The translations under genes were made by a program, and so were the position numbers. DNA of 64,000 nt from Paenibacillus sp. JDR-2 (lineage in GTDB: Bacteria > Bacillota > Bacilli > Paenibacillales > Paenibacillaceae), in NCBI RefSeq assembly GCF_000023585.1, contig NC_012914.1:2185001-2249000 (forward strand). The letters are read 5' to 3'. Shown piece after piece: positions 42,851 through 51,967 of the stretch. The notes beneath the pieces were generated by a model, which saw only the letters and a list, made by a program, of their open reading frames with translations, was not told the DNA's origin and did not search any database. The stretch's first letter is position 1. Every line of letters begins with the position of its first letter.

Positions 42851-43498
42851 TTACCCGATGACGGCCATTCTCTTCTTGTATTGCGAAGGCAGCATGCCGG
42901 TCCATTTCTTGAACGTCTTTGTAAAATGGGCCTCATCATAATACCCGACTTCCTTGGCAACGGAATGGATCTTCATATCGCTGGCCTGCAGAAGCGCTTT
43001 GGCTTTCTCGATCCGGTATTGATGGACGTAATCGAGGAAGTTAACTCCAAGCTCCTGTTTGAACAACGTGGAGAGATAAGTGCTGGATACAAACAACGCC
43101 TTGGCGACTCCGGCCAAAGTCATCCCATGAGCGGCATAGGAGGCTTCGATTACTTCCAATGCCTGCTGCACCTTCCGCTTTGGCGTACGCTGCGGGTTCA
43201 AGCTTAGCTTACGATACAATTCGGAACCTTGGTTAAATTGCTGTTCCAAAGCCTTTAACGCTTCCTTATAAGAAAAATAGAGCTGATGTACATTTGGTTT
43301 TGGTAGGCCAAAGGTAACATTGGCAATTATGTTCAGGTAATGCTGTTCCAAATTTTTTACTTCTTCTATGGCTCCCGAAAGACAATCTGTAAGATGGTCA
43401 AACAAGTGCTTCATTTCTTCAAACGGTAATTCATTCATTGGTGTAGCTGAATGGTTGAGACTGAGATGTTCCTCTTCTGCAACGAACAGCTTTGGCAT
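42851..43498 (-). CDS. AraC-family regulator (short)
   Basis: The 215-residue protein has a clear AraC HTH domain in its second half (MTLAGVAKALFVSSTYLSTLFKQELG; VGYYDEAHFTKTFKKWTGMLPSQY). The N-terminal 110 residues are helical and resemble the linker of YesN-type regulators, but no receiver domain is present. Whether it is a natural short form or a truncated response regulator is unclear. The gene next to it is a divergent MFS exporter, a possible target. Confidence 0.82.
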   Translation of the reverse strand: MPKLFVAEEEHLSLNHSATPMNELPFEEMKHLFDHLTDCLSGAIEEVKNLEQHYLNIIANVTFGLPKPNVHQLYFSYKEALKALEQQFNQGSELYRKLSLNPQRTPKRKVQQALEVIEASYAAHGMTLAGVAKALFVSSTYLSTLFKQELGVNFLDYVHQYRIEKAKALLQASDMKIHSVAKEVGYYDEAHFTKTFKKWTGMLPSQYKKRMAVIG

Positions 43499-43699
43499 AA
43501 CATGCCTCCTTACTGCTAATGGAATCGATTACATTATATTCTTTACTATAAATTGCAAATGATAAAATGGCTATGCCTAATGTTTTAGCTTTATAGCGTT
43601 TTAACGTTCTTCGTTTTTTTGCGGCGGGGGGATGAAACCTTGCTTCGCCTTTTTTTGTGTTATACTGAACAAAGTAAAGTAACTTCGTAGGGAAACAAG

Positions 43700-45049
43700 G
43701 TGGACAACTTGAATGACAGAATCGTAATGCCCGTGTGGATGCTGGGCTTGTTTGTCGTGGTCATGAATACGACCATGTTTAACGTCTCGGTACCAAGTAT
43801 TATTAATGATCTCGGAATCACTTCGGATCTTGGCTCATGGATCGTATCCAGCTATTCGATTGGATATGCCCTATCAACGGTGATTTACAGCCGCTTATCG
43901 GACATCGCTCCAATACGCAGGCTGGTAGCGGTAGGGCTGCTAATATTAGGACTTTCTTCGGTGCTTGGAATCTTTGCTCATAATTTTGCTCTTCTGCTAA
44001 CGGCGCGGATTCTTCAATCGGCAGGAGCAGGTACGATGGCCGGACTTGGACTTGTTCTGGCAAGCCGTTATATCCCGGTTGAACGAAGAGGCCGGGCGAT
44101 CTCGATGATTGCGGCCGGCAGCGCAATGGCGTTTGGTCTTGGGCCGATTGTAGGCGGCGTCATCAGCGAATATTTTGGATGGAACGGCTTGTTTGTGGTC
44201 ACTTGCCTGGTGCTGGTTATTTTACCGGTCTTGCTGAAGCTGCTGCCGAAGGAAAATCCGCAGCCGGCCAGCTTTGACTATTGGGGGGCCGCCTGGACCG
44301 TTATTAATGCGACTTCTTTACTGATTGCGGTAACGCAGCAGTCCGTCATCTGGCTTCTAGCCAGCGTGATTACGATTGTGATACATGTGCTCCATATCCG
44401 GAAGGCGCAGGGCAACGGAACTTTCGTGAATCCGGAAGTATTCCGCCAGCCCGGCTATATCCGGCTGCTTGTGGTAGGCTTCTGCCTGCTTATCATTAAC
44501 CTGGGCAACCTGTTCCTGATGCCGCTTGTCCTGGCGAATCTATTCCATAAATCGGAGATGCTGATTGGCTTCCTGATTGCTCCGGGTGCGATTCTATCGG
44601 CGGTGCTCACGCCGTTTGTCGGACGCTGGCTGGACCGGTACGGCAATGTCCGGTTCCTGTTTATCGGGACAGCTGTCTTAACGGTTGTAATGGCATTGTT
44701 TATGACGGCTCTTGGCAGCTCGCCTTTTGTTATCATGTGCGGGTATTTGCTGTTCTCGCCGGCATTCTCGGCAACGCTGGCTTCGCTTAACAACCAGACC
44801 TCCAGCATTCTGCCGAGGCATTTGATTGGCTCCGGCATGGGGATGATGCAGCTTATTCAGTTTTTTGGAGGTTCCTTGTCGGTAGCGATTTGCGGAGTTT
44901 TGCTCCATAAGATGAGCAGTATCACGCTGGAGCATGCTTATAACCATGTCTATCAACTGCTGTTCATTTGCCCAATCATAGCGATTGCAATGCTAGGCTG
45001 GTATTACTCGTCTTATCGGAAAAATGTTCAAGCACAAAAGCTTGTTTAA
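43700..45049 (+). CDS. MFS exporter, 14-helix DHA2-like
   Basis: The 449-residue membrane protein begins at GTG 43700 (AGGGAAA upstream). It has the DHA2 pattern: MNTTMFNVSVPSIINDLGI in helix 1, WIVSSYSIGYAL, motif A around YSRLSDIAPIRRLV, and motif C-like GLGPIVGGVISEYFGW in helix 5. This family includes proton-driven drug and tetracycline exporters. A promoter-like TTATACTG lies about 40 nt upstream. It is divergent from the short AraC gene. Confidence 0.85.
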   Translation: MDNLNDRIVMPVWMLGLFVVVMNTTMFNVSVPSIINDLGITSDLGSWIVSSYSIGYALSTVIYSRLSDIAPIRRLVAVGLLILGLSSVLGIFAHNFALLLTARILQSAGAGTMAGLGLVLASRYIPVERRGRAISMIAAGSAMAFGLGPIVGGVISEYFGWNGLFVVTCLVLVILPVLLKLLPKENPQPASFDYWGAAWTVINATSLLIAVTQQSVIWLLASVITIVIHVLHIRKAQGNGTFVNPEVFRQPGYIRLLVVGFCLLIINLGNLFLMPLVLANLFHKSEMLIGFLIAPGAILSAVLTPFVGRWLDRYGNVRFLFIGTAVLTVVMALFMTALGSSPFVIMCGYLLFSPAFSATLASLNNQTSSILPRHLIGSGMGMMQLIQFFGGSLSVAICGVLLHKMSSITLEHAYNHVYQLLFICPIIAIAMLGWYYSSYRKNVQAQKLV

Positions 45050-45120
45050 TGTTCTTCGTCCACGCCAATCTATTAACTCCCGCATCTCTTATAGCATCTG
45101 AATGCAGGAGGGATGTTAGA

Positions 45121-45519
45121 TTGGCAATCAAACGGGCAAAGAAAGCAGCGATTTATACAACGGGGATATTAAGGCGCAACACGAATACCAATTATGCGAT
45201 AGTGGATGCCGTTAACTTGAACGGGTACGGAGATCGCAAAATAATGGTACAAGTCTTTGATTGGTCGAGTGGTGCTCCGGTCGCATTGCCGGTGTATCCT
45301 TGTCAAACTAAACGCTGTATCGTTACCGTAGGACCAAATCGCTCCGCTTATTTGTATGCCGATGTATCTAAAGTTCAATTCAAGTATGAGGTTCGTATTT
45401 CCCGGGTAATAGACCGCAACCTGGTCAACAATGTCTTTGGTCTCAATAAGATGTTTTCCCCGCAGTCGGGTAATACCGTTCTGGAGCGTAATTTGATCAA
45501 GCTTCACCGGAAAAGATAA
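45121..45519 (+). CDS. hypothetical protein, 132 residues
   Basis: A TTG start at 45121 is preceded by AGGAGGG with 8-nt spacing, a strong site. The product has a basic N-terminus (MAIKRAKKAAIYTTG) and then a beta-rich sequence (KIMVQVFDWSSGAPVAL, CIVTVGPNRSAYLYADVS, KYEVRISRVIDRN). It has no membrane helix or signal peptide and ends with basic residues. I do not recognise a family, although the fold could be a small beta-sandwich. It has its own downstream terminator. Confidence 0.7.
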   Translation: MAIKRAKKAAIYTTGILRRNTNTNYAIVDAVNLNGYGDRKIMVQVFDWSSGAPVALPVYPCQTKRCIVTVGPNRSAYLYADVSKVQFKYEVRISRVIDRNLVNNVFGLNKMFSPQSGNTVLERNLIKLHRKR

Positions 45520-45520
45520 A

Positions 45521-45557
45521 CGAAAAGGGCTGTCCCAAAGCGGGACAGCCCTTTCGT
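45521..45557. terminator. bidirectional terminator
   Basis: AAAAGGGCTGTCCC-AAAGC-GGGACAGCCCTTT lies between convergent genes (hypothetical protein and udk). Confidence 0.9.
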
Positions 45558-45561
45558 CTGT

Positions 45562-46170
45562 TTAGAAATATTTCTCCATAAGGATGGACAGCATCTGAAT
45601 GCCCACTTCGTTCTGTCCGCCTTCCGGAATAATGATGTCGGCATATTTTTTGGACGGCTCGATAAAGGCTTCGTGCATCGGTTTAACCGTCTTCAAATAT
45701 TGATCGTGAATCGATTGAATGGAACGGCCGCGCTCTTCAATATCCCGCAGCACGCGGCGGAGTATGCGGACATCCGGATCGGTATCCACAAACACCTTAA
45801 TATCGAGCATCGCACGCAAATTTTCATCGGACAATACATGGAGTCCTTCTATAACGATGATTTTGCAAGGTTTGAGCGCAACCGTCTTATCCTTAAACCG
45901 GGAGTGGTTAGCAAAATCGTAGACCGGTGCTTCAGCCGTCTGCCCGGATTTCAACTGCTTCAAATGCTCGATCAAGAGCTCATTGTCAAAAACCAGAGGA
46001 TGATCATAGTTCAGACCTTCGCGCTGGGCAAAGCTCAGATGCGGATGATCCTTGTAATAGTTATCTTGCGAGATAAAAGTAACCTTATCTTCGCCAAGCC
46101 GTTCAATAACAGAGCGGGCTACCGAGGTTTTCCCCGAACCGGTGCCGCCAGCAATACCGATAATAAGCAT
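45562..46170 (-). CDS. udk: uridine kinase
   Basis: The 202-residue P-loop kinase shows Walker A GIAGGTGSGKTS, the uridine-binding region DNYYKDHPHLSFAQREGLNYDHP, and IIVIEGLHVL with the lid RILRRVLRDIEERGRS. It phosphorylates uridine and cytidine for pyrimidine salvage. The ribosome site AGGAGG lies 13 nt before ATG, slightly long. It follows the FGGY kinase operon, with a gap of about 50 nt. Confidence 0.95.
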   Translation of the reverse strand: MLIIGIAGGTGSGKTSVARSVIERLGEDKVTFISQDNYYKDHPHLSFAQREGLNYDHPLVFDNELLIEHLKQLKSGQTAEAPVYDFANHSRFKDKTVALKPCKIIVIEGLHVLSDENLRAMLDIKVFVDTDPDVRILRRVLRDIEERGRSIQSIHDQYLKTVKPMHEAFIEPSKKYADIIIPEGGQNEVGIQMLSILMEKYF

Positions 46171-46223
46171 AGTTGTTCTTAAAGCCTCCTAAATGTGTAA
46201 AGCCCGTCAATTCAAGTATTGTA

Positions 46224-47849
46224 TCATAGCGAGGCACGAAAAACATCCGAATCGGCTTTGAGACTATTTAAGATGCCAAATGCTTTTTTATTTCGTCTAT
46301 ACAAGGACTTGAATACCCCAAAATAAGTATCATAGATAGCTTTGTTCCGGGGATTGGGCGTATAGGAGGCGCGTACCTGCACAAAGGTTTTGGCTGCGTC
46401 CAGATTTGGAACGATGCCAAGTCCAACAGCCGCGGTAATGGCTGCCCCTATGGCACCGGCATTTTGCGGACTGTCAACCGTCTCGATCGTCCTTCCTAAA
46501 ATATCGGCGAGGATCTGGCAGGTGAGCGGGGCAAGCGCGCCGCCTCCGACAAAACGGATCGCCCGGGAGGTCTTAATCTTCCGATCTTGCGCTTCGAGCT
46601 GCCATCTGAGATGGTAACAGATACCTTCAAGCACGGCATGAATCAGCTCGGTTTTCCCCGTTTCAATACTGATGTTGAAAAACAGGCCCCGTGCGTGCGC
46701 GTCCTCAAACGGACAGCGGTTGCCATGCAGCCAAGGCGTAAAGATAACGCCGTTACTGCCCGCAGGCACGTCTTTGATCGCATGCATCATGTAATCGTAT
46801 AGGCTGCGGTACATCGTTTCTTGGGAGTCGGATACTTGTTTTTTCTCCAAATAGATCCCGATTTCGTCCAAGGCCAGATGGTTTTTGACCCATTCCAGGC
46901 ATTTGCCCGCCGTCTCCAGCTCGCAGAAATAATGATAATGCTTCGGCCTTGCTCCTACGATGGAAGCGATCATGCTGCTCGCATCGATAATCTGCCGGTT
47001 CACAACCGTCGATACCCAGCCGGAAGTGCCCAGGTAAATATGCGTATCGCCTTCCGCAACCGCACCGGCTCCCACGGCGATAAGAGAGGCATCGCCTCCT
47101 CCGCCAAATACGGGCGTGCCTTCCGTAAGCTCAAGCTCCGCGGCAGCCTCGGCGGTTAATAATCCGGCTATTACCGTGGACGGTATCACCTTCGGAAAAT
47201 GCTCGTTACGGACGCCAAACATCCGGCACATCTCCTTGCTGAACCGGTTGTTTCTTGCGTCGTACAGCAGCGTCGCGTAGGCTGTGTCCTCGGTCATGAC
47301 AAATTCGCCCGTACATTTGAAGAGCAGATATTCCTTGACGTCCAGCCACTTGTGAACGCGGCGGAATACATCGGGTTCATGCCGCTGCACCCACCGGTAT
47401 TTCCAGACGGGATCCTTGACGCTGGCCGGAACGGCGCGGGTAATCGCAAGCGACTTAAGCAGCTTGAATACATTAGCCCCGGCAATTTGAATGCCGTGCA
47501 TAATTCCTTTGCGGTGCTCCTCGGAAGCCCGGGTATCCATGTAGCTCATTGCCTTGCGGACGGGCTCGCCTTGTTCGTCAACTAGTACAAGACCTTGCAT
47601 TTGGGCGCAAAAAGAGATTCCGCTAATATGCGAAGCGGGGATGCTGCTCGTCTCCAGCACTTGTCTTGTTGTTGTCCGCAATGCCTGCCACCAGTCCGCC
47701 GGATCCTGCTCCGCGCCGCCATTTTCCAGAATCGTAAGCTCATAGCTGTGCAGAGCGCTGGCCACAAGCGACACGGAGGGGGCCAGATGGTAAAGACATG
47801 TTTTGACGCCGGAGGTTCCTATATCGTAAGTGAGCACGTAAGCACTCAT
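46224..47849 (-). CDS. FGGY-family carbohydrate kinase (xylulokinase/gluconokinase-like)
   Basis: The 541-residue kinase has the N-terminal phosphate motif LTYDIGTSGVKTCLYH, the substrate-loop region FCAQMQGLVLVD, FGGGGDASLIAVGAG with the expected catalytic Asp, and the ATP-binding motif FVGGGALAPLTCQILADILG. AAAGGCGGG supports ATG 47849 rather than the in-frame GTG at 47858. It is the last gene of the aminotransferase-aldolase-MFS operon and would phosphorylate the imported sugar or its product. Exact substrate unknown. Confidence 0.88.
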   Translation of the reverse strand: MSAYVLTYDIGTSGVKTCLYHLAPSVSLVASALHSYELTILENGGAEQDPADWWQALRTTTRQVLETSSIPASHISGISFCAQMQGLVLVDEQGEPVRKAMSYMDTRASEEHRKGIMHGIQIAGANVFKLLKSLAITRAVPASVKDPVWKYRWVQRHEPDVFRRVHKWLDVKEYLLFKCTGEFVMTEDTAYATLLYDARNNRFSKEMCRMFGVRNEHFPKVIPSTVIAGLLTAEAAAELELTEGTPVFGGGGDASLIAVGAGAVAEGDTHIYLGTSGWVSTVVNRQIIDASSMIASIVGARPKHYHYFCELETAGKCLEWVKNHLALDEIGIYLEKKQVSDSQETMYRSLYDYMMHAIKDVPAGSNGVIFTPWLHGNRCPFEDAHARGLFFNISIETGKTELIHAVLEGICYHLRWQLEAQDRKIKTSRAIRFVGGGALAPLTCQILADILGRTIETVDSPQNAGAIGAAITAAVGLGIVPNLDAAKTFVQVRASYTPNPRNKAIYDTYFGVFKSLYRRNKKAFGILNSLKADSDVFRASL

Positions 47850-47871
47850 TTGCTGCACCCGCCTTTACCTT

Positions 47872-49080
47872 TTACATGGACTGATTCGGATCTTCATCCT
47901 TGGCCCGGTGGGCCGACTCCGGAATGCGGAACGATACGGGAAGCAAAGCGGCCGTCAGCACGACAAACAGCAGCATCGGCCAGACGATAGAGTCCAGTGC
48001 TTCATTCAAGACTTCAAACAAATAAACAAATGCAATGCCGGAAACCTGGCCCATCAGCAAAATCATCCCAAGCGAAGTTCCTTCCCGCACGGGATAAGCA
48101 AGCTCCGAGCCATGCTGGAACAAGATAGGGGCGACGCCCATGATGGTGAAGCCCGCAAGCCCGGCAATAACGGTTACCGGAACGAACTGTTCGGCAAAGG
48201 TCAGCCCAAGGTAAGCAGGAATGAGCAGCGTAATGGCCGCAATAAAAAAGGGAGCGCGAATCCGGTATTTATCCGACAGGATCGGAAGAGCAACCGCGCC
48301 TATAATCCCGGCGACGATAAATACGGCACCAACAAGTCCGGCTTCCTCGGATGTAAATCCCCGGGGGGTAAGAATCGTTTCCAACAGGGTAAGAATCGTG
48401 TTGAAGATGCCAATGCAGATAAAGCTGACGAGCAGGATAAGAAAATAGCTTTTGTTCTCGATAAGAAGACCAATCGATTGGAAGCGTAATACCTCTTGGC
48501 GTGGGGTGGTGTTGGTCAGAGGAGCGGGAGGTTTTACGGGTACAAACGCAGCGGCTAGACAAGCGGCAACAATCGCAAACACCGCAAACCACATAAATAG
48601 GTTAGGGATGCCGGAAGCTTCCGCGATTGCTGGAGCAAGCGCCATCGGAACGATAAACCCGATATATTGGGCAAGCGTCAGAATGCCGGCTGCCGTAGAT
48701 CTCTCCCGAAGCGGGAACCAGTCCGAGGCTACTTTCGTAGCGATATTAAGCAGAAAGGGCTGACCGATTGCCAGAATGAACTGAAAGATCAGGACAAGCG
48801 TGAAATCCTCCGCATACAAGGCGCGCAATAAGCTAAATACGGCAGTCAGACCTGCGCCGATCAGAAGAGATGCTTTGTAGCCCCATCTGTCTATGACCCA
48901 AGAGGCCGGCATGGAGAATAGGATAAACATGATCATAAAGCTCATGGAGCATAACGTGACGGACATGCTGCCCACGCCGTAAAAGTCTTCCGCCAAGCTT
49001 GAGATTGGCGCGAGGGAGAGCCACATCATTTCGGTCGATACGATAACCGGGACAATCGATAAAAGAATGATCCATTTCAT
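47872..49080 (-). CDS. MFS transporter (FLVCR/DIRC2-like branch)
   Basis: The 402-residue protein has twelve hydrophobic helices and sequence features of the SLC49-like MFS branch: LAPISSLAEDFYGV, WVIDRWGYKASLLIGA, AIGQPFLLNIATKVASDWFP and RSTAAGI. It ends with a short acidic tail. Encoded between the aldolase and FGGY kinase genes, it is probably the uptake carrier of that operon's substrate. The ribosome site before ATG 49080 is weak. Confidence 0.82.
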   Translation of the reverse strand: MKWIILLSIVPVIVSTEMMWLSLAPISSLAEDFYGVGSMSVTLCSMSFMIMFILFSMPASWVIDRWGYKASLLIGAGLTAVFSLLRALYAEDFTLVLIFQFILAIGQPFLLNIATKVASDWFPLRERSTAAGILTLAQYIGFIVPMALAPAIAEASGIPNLFMWFAVFAIVAACLAAAFVPVKPPAPLTNTTPRQEVLRFQSIGLLIENKSYFLILLVSFICIGIFNTILTLLETILTPRGFTSEEAGLVGAVFIVAGIIGAVALPILSDKYRIRAPFFIAAITLLIPAYLGLTFAEQFVPVTVIAGLAGFTIMGVAPILFQHGSELAYPVREGTSLGMILLMGQVSGIAFVYLFEVLNEALDSIVWPMLLFVVLTAALLPVSFRIPESAHRAKDEDPNQSM

Positions 49081-49116
49081 GAGGAAGATTCTTTTAATAA
49101 CAATTCCACCTTTCGG

Positions 49117-50295
49117 CTAGGAGGTAACTGAGGCCTGCTTCGAATATTTTTTCAAATACACCAATCGCATCAACAGGCTTTCCAGGTAATGAATAGGCTT
49201 GACTTGGCCAAGCAGCTTAGCTCCGATATGGGCCTTGCCGTTTTTCTCTAAAACCATTCCTACGGCTAGAGCATCATCATAGGTAGCGCCGCAGCATAAA
49301 GCGCCCATTCCGCGGATCAGCACGGCTGAGGAGCTTTTGAGAGCGGCGGTTACCTCGGAAGGGGAGAGCGCAGCGTTTCTTGCCGAGGTGCCGATCAGCT
49401 GGGCAAAGTCGTCAAGCAGCGGCTTCAGCGGCTGCCCGGTCTGAGAGAATACCGTAATCTCCGGAATGCCGCTCCAGCGAATATGGTTAATCTGCTTATG
49501 CGTACGGTAGATTTGCTGGTAGACCCAGGCTTCTTCCGGCATGGCGGCATCCAGTTCGTCATACCGGACAAGGAGCTCGGAGCCGGAATCGTCAAACAGC
49601 AGGAAACCATCCTCGGTCCTTCTGCTGTGATACAGCATCCGGGATGCAGGTCCCGGAGAGGAGTAGCCCAGCCCAAGCGCAAACCGGCTTAACGCGGCCG
49701 CATCGGCTTCTTGCTCGCCAGTCAAGCTTTTGTAAGTACCATCGATATATTGACGGCATGCCCGATCCAGTTCCAGAGCGGCTTCGAAGGCTTCCGTATC
49801 GTTGCCGCCGTAACAGACGGCACCGTGGTTTTTCATGATAATCGCTTTGTTGGAGGTGAGAGTAAGCGCTTTAGCAACGTTGCGCTGCAGTTTCTTGGTA
49901 CTCGGGAGCGCATAAGCCCCGCATAATACCTGTCCTGCCAGCATGCCGCTGTTTATCGGAACTGCGTCCATATTACAGGCGCTAATAACGGAAGCGTGCT
50001 CCTGATGCGTATGGATGACGAAATGGGCGTCCGGGAATCGTTTATAGACCTCGGCATGGACGCCTTTCTCGGAGGAAGGCTTGATATTGCCGCTATAGCT
50101 GCAATCGGAGATTTGAACGGTAACGATATCATCCGGCGTAAGCGAGCGGTAATCCCGGCCGCTTGGCGTAATGACGAACCGGCCGCCCTCGATGCGGTGG
50201 CTTACATTTCCCCAGGTGCGGGCAATAAGACCGGTTTCCATCAGCTTGATTCCGGCTTCAATAACACGCTGCTTGGCTTCTTCGATAGCTGTCAC
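49117..50295 (-). CDS. class II aldolase/adducin protein with a second, degenerate aldolase-like domain
   Basis: AAGGAGG abuts an ATG at 50301, while GTG 50295 has ideal 6-nt spacing, so GTG is preferred (392 residues). The first domain (about 1-200) has the class II aldolase set: GNVSH, ITPSGRDY, a Glu in SSEKGVHAEVYK, the zinc pair HTHQEHASV, and KNHGAVCYG. The C-terminal half (about 255-370) repeats the layout (ITVFSQTG, RGMGALCCGATYDDALAVGMVL), but the zinc His of KNHG is replaced (RGMG). The first domain probably cleaves a sugar phosphate; the second may be structural. Confidence 0.85.
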   Translation of the reverse strand: MTAIEEAKQRVIEAGIKLMETGLIARTWGNVSHRIEGGRFVITPSGRDYRSLTPDDIVTVQISDCSYSGNIKPSSEKGVHAEVYKRFPDAHFVIHTHQEHASVISACNMDAVPINSGMLAGQVLCGAYALPSTKKLQRNVAKALTLTSNKAIIMKNHGAVCYGGNDTEAFEAALELDRACRQYIDGTYKSLTGEQEADAAALSRFALGLGYSSPGPASRMLYHSRRTEDGFLLFDDSGSELLVRYDELDAAMPEEAWVYQQIYRTHKQINHIRWSGIPEITVFSQTGQPLKPLLDDFAQLIGTSARNAALSPSEVTAALKSSSAVLIRGMGALCCGATYDDALAVGMVLEKNGKAHIGAKLLGQVKPIHYLESLLMRLVYLKKYSKQASVTS

Positions 50296-50306
50296 GGGCA
50301 TCCTCC

Positions 50307-51785
50307 TTATCCCTGCAATAAGGCTACATTGCCGAAAATACGATCAAAGCGGACGAGGACGTCGTCAATCATTTCTTCCGTATAAGCCCCGCTTGTGTAA
50401 AGACGGCTGCCTGCCAGAGTTACGATACCTTCGGCCATGTAGGCAGCGCCCATATGCTCCATTTCTCTTTTCCGTTTGGACGTCTCCGACAATACCTTCG
50501 GAATTTGCCAAGGCTTCGACCAGTTGATGGAAAAATGCATCGTGCCCACCGTCTCGAGGTGGCAGATCGATCCTTGATTAAAAGCCACAAACGGCAGCTT
50601 GTATTTGCCGATTAAAGTCTGCAGTCCTTCGGTCAGCCGGTCGGCCATCCGGCCGGATTTCGGGATCGCGTTCGTCCGTTCAATCTCGCATAACGTATAA
50701 TAGCCGGCTACGCAGCTGAGGGGATTCGCTGCCATCGTACCGCCGATTAGCGCCTTCTTATGCTTGCTGCCGGCTTCAATGCCCGCGGACAAGTATTTCA
50801 TATATTCCTTCTTGCCGCCAAGGCCGCCAGCGCCCGGATAACCGCCGGCAACGACTTTGCCGAAGACCGTCAGATCCGGGGATACCCCGTAATAGCCCTG
50901 CGCTCCGGACATCCCGATCCGGAAGGCCGTAACCACCTCGTCGAAAATAAGGAGGGCGCCGTATTTGCGGCAGAGCTGCTCCACTCCTTTATTGAAATCC
51001 GGGTCAACCGGCCTGGTGCCGCTTTCCGGTCCAACCGGCTCGATCAGGACGGCTGCCGTGCCGCCGCGCAGCTGATTGAAGCGAAGCTTTCGTTCGAGAT
51101 CCTCCAAATCGTTCGGGAAAAATTCCTGGGTATGCTTGAAGATATAACGCGGAACGCCATGCGCTTGCGTCCATTTGGAGCCGGGGATGCGGATTCCGTA
51201 GGCCAGCTGGTCGCTCCAGCCATGATAAGCGCCGCCCATCTTGATAATCTTTTTCTTCTTGGTTGCCAGACGCGCCACGCGGATAGCCGCCATGCAGGCT
51301 TCCGTGCCGGAGCCCAGCATGCGGAACATCTCCACGGAGTCGATGCTGTCGGCGATTTTTTTGCCTAGCTTATATTCGTATTCATGGAAAAGTCCGGTTG
51401 AGGGGCCGCAATCGTTCAGCAGCTCGATGACCTCCTGGCGTACCTCGGGCGGGTTGCTTCCGAGCACCGTTGGGCCGCCGGCCTGCAGAAAATCATAATA
51501 GCGGTTGCCGTCGGCATCATAGAGGTAGGCGCCTTCGGCTTTCGTAAATACAAGGGGAAACGGATGGTTAAAGGCCAGGTTATGCTGGACGCCGCCGGGA
51601 ATAATCTCCTTGGCTACGTCTATCATCTCTTTCGATTTCGCGCATTTCGCTTCAAAATAATCCTCTTCATACTTCTTCAGAGCCTCAGGTCTAATCGAAT
51701 AAATCGGCTGCTCGATGAGCCGGTCAAGCTGGCTTGTCACGGCCTTTACATCGGGATAGCGGGAAATCGAAAAAGTCCTCTCCAT
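50307..51785 (-). CDS. class III PLP-dependent aminotransferase (glutamate-1-semialdehyde aminomutase-like)
   Basis: The 492-residue enzyme starts at ATG 51785 after AGGAGGG. Fold type I markers: GTEACMAAIRVAR, AYHGWSDQ, LIFDEVVTAFR (PLP Asp) and LTVFGKVVAGGYPGAG with the PLP Lys. It resembles GSA aminomutases, but the N-terminal extension of about 60 residues and its catabolic operon argue against haem synthesis. It would transaminate an aldehyde or keto substrate in the pathway with the class II aldolase and FGGY kinase. Confidence 0.88.
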   Translation of the reverse strand: MERTFSISRYPDVKAVTSQLDRLIEQPIYSIRPEALKKYEEDYFEAKCAKSKEMIDVAKEIIPGGVQHNLAFNHPFPLVFTKAEGAYLYDADGNRYYDFLQAGGPTVLGSNPPEVRQEVIELLNDCGPSTGLFHEYEYKLGKKIADSIDSVEMFRMLGSGTEACMAAIRVARLATKKKKIIKMGGAYHGWSDQLAYGIRIPGSKWTQAHGVPRYIFKHTQEFFPNDLEDLERKLRFNQLRGGTAAVLIEPVGPESGTRPVDPDFNKGVEQLCRKYGALLIFDEVVTAFRIGMSGAQGYYGVSPDLTVFGKVVAGGYPGAGGLGGKKEYMKYLSAGIEAGSKHKKALIGGTMAANPLSCVAGYYTLCEIERTNAIPKSGRMADRLTEGLQTLIGKYKLPFVAFNQGSICHLETVGTMHFSINWSKPWQIPKVLSETSKRKREMEHMGAAYMAEGIVTLAGSRLYTSGAYTEEMIDDVLVRFDRIFGNVALLQG

Positions 51786-51848
51786 ATGTACCCTCCTACA
51801 GATATTGGTCACGCAAGGGGCAGGGAAAAATATAATTCAAGTATATAT

Positions 51849-51875
51849 AAACGGTTCGAAAGAAGGAACCAGTTT
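51849..51875 (-). promoter_or_regulatory. candidate operator of the aminotransferase operon
   Basis: AAACGGTTC and GAACCAGTTT form an imperfect inverted repeat about 65-90 bp before the aminotransferase start. The arrangement resembles GntR or LacI operators. I could not assign a regulator. The repeat differs from the one before the phosphoesterase gene. Confidence 0.4.
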
Positions 51876-51930
51876 AGGTAATATCTCACAAAAATATTTA
51901 ACAGAATTAATGCTTTTCTACTAATTCAAA

Positions 51931-51960
51931 TAAAAAAGACTGCATGAGCAGTCTTTTTCT
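51931..51960. terminator. terminator after the phosphatase gene
   Basis: AAAAAAGACTGC-ATGA-GCAGTCTTTTT separates the phosphatase/phosphoesterase operon from the aminotransferase operon on the minus strand. Confidence 0.9.
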
Positions 51961-51967
51961 TATCGAC

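Noticed and set aside
49081..49105. ATT start for the MFS transporter at 49117-49080 boundary
   Set aside because: A purine-rich stretch suggests a longer start, but it is directly adjacent to the ATT and no canonical start codon fits; ATG 49080 kept.
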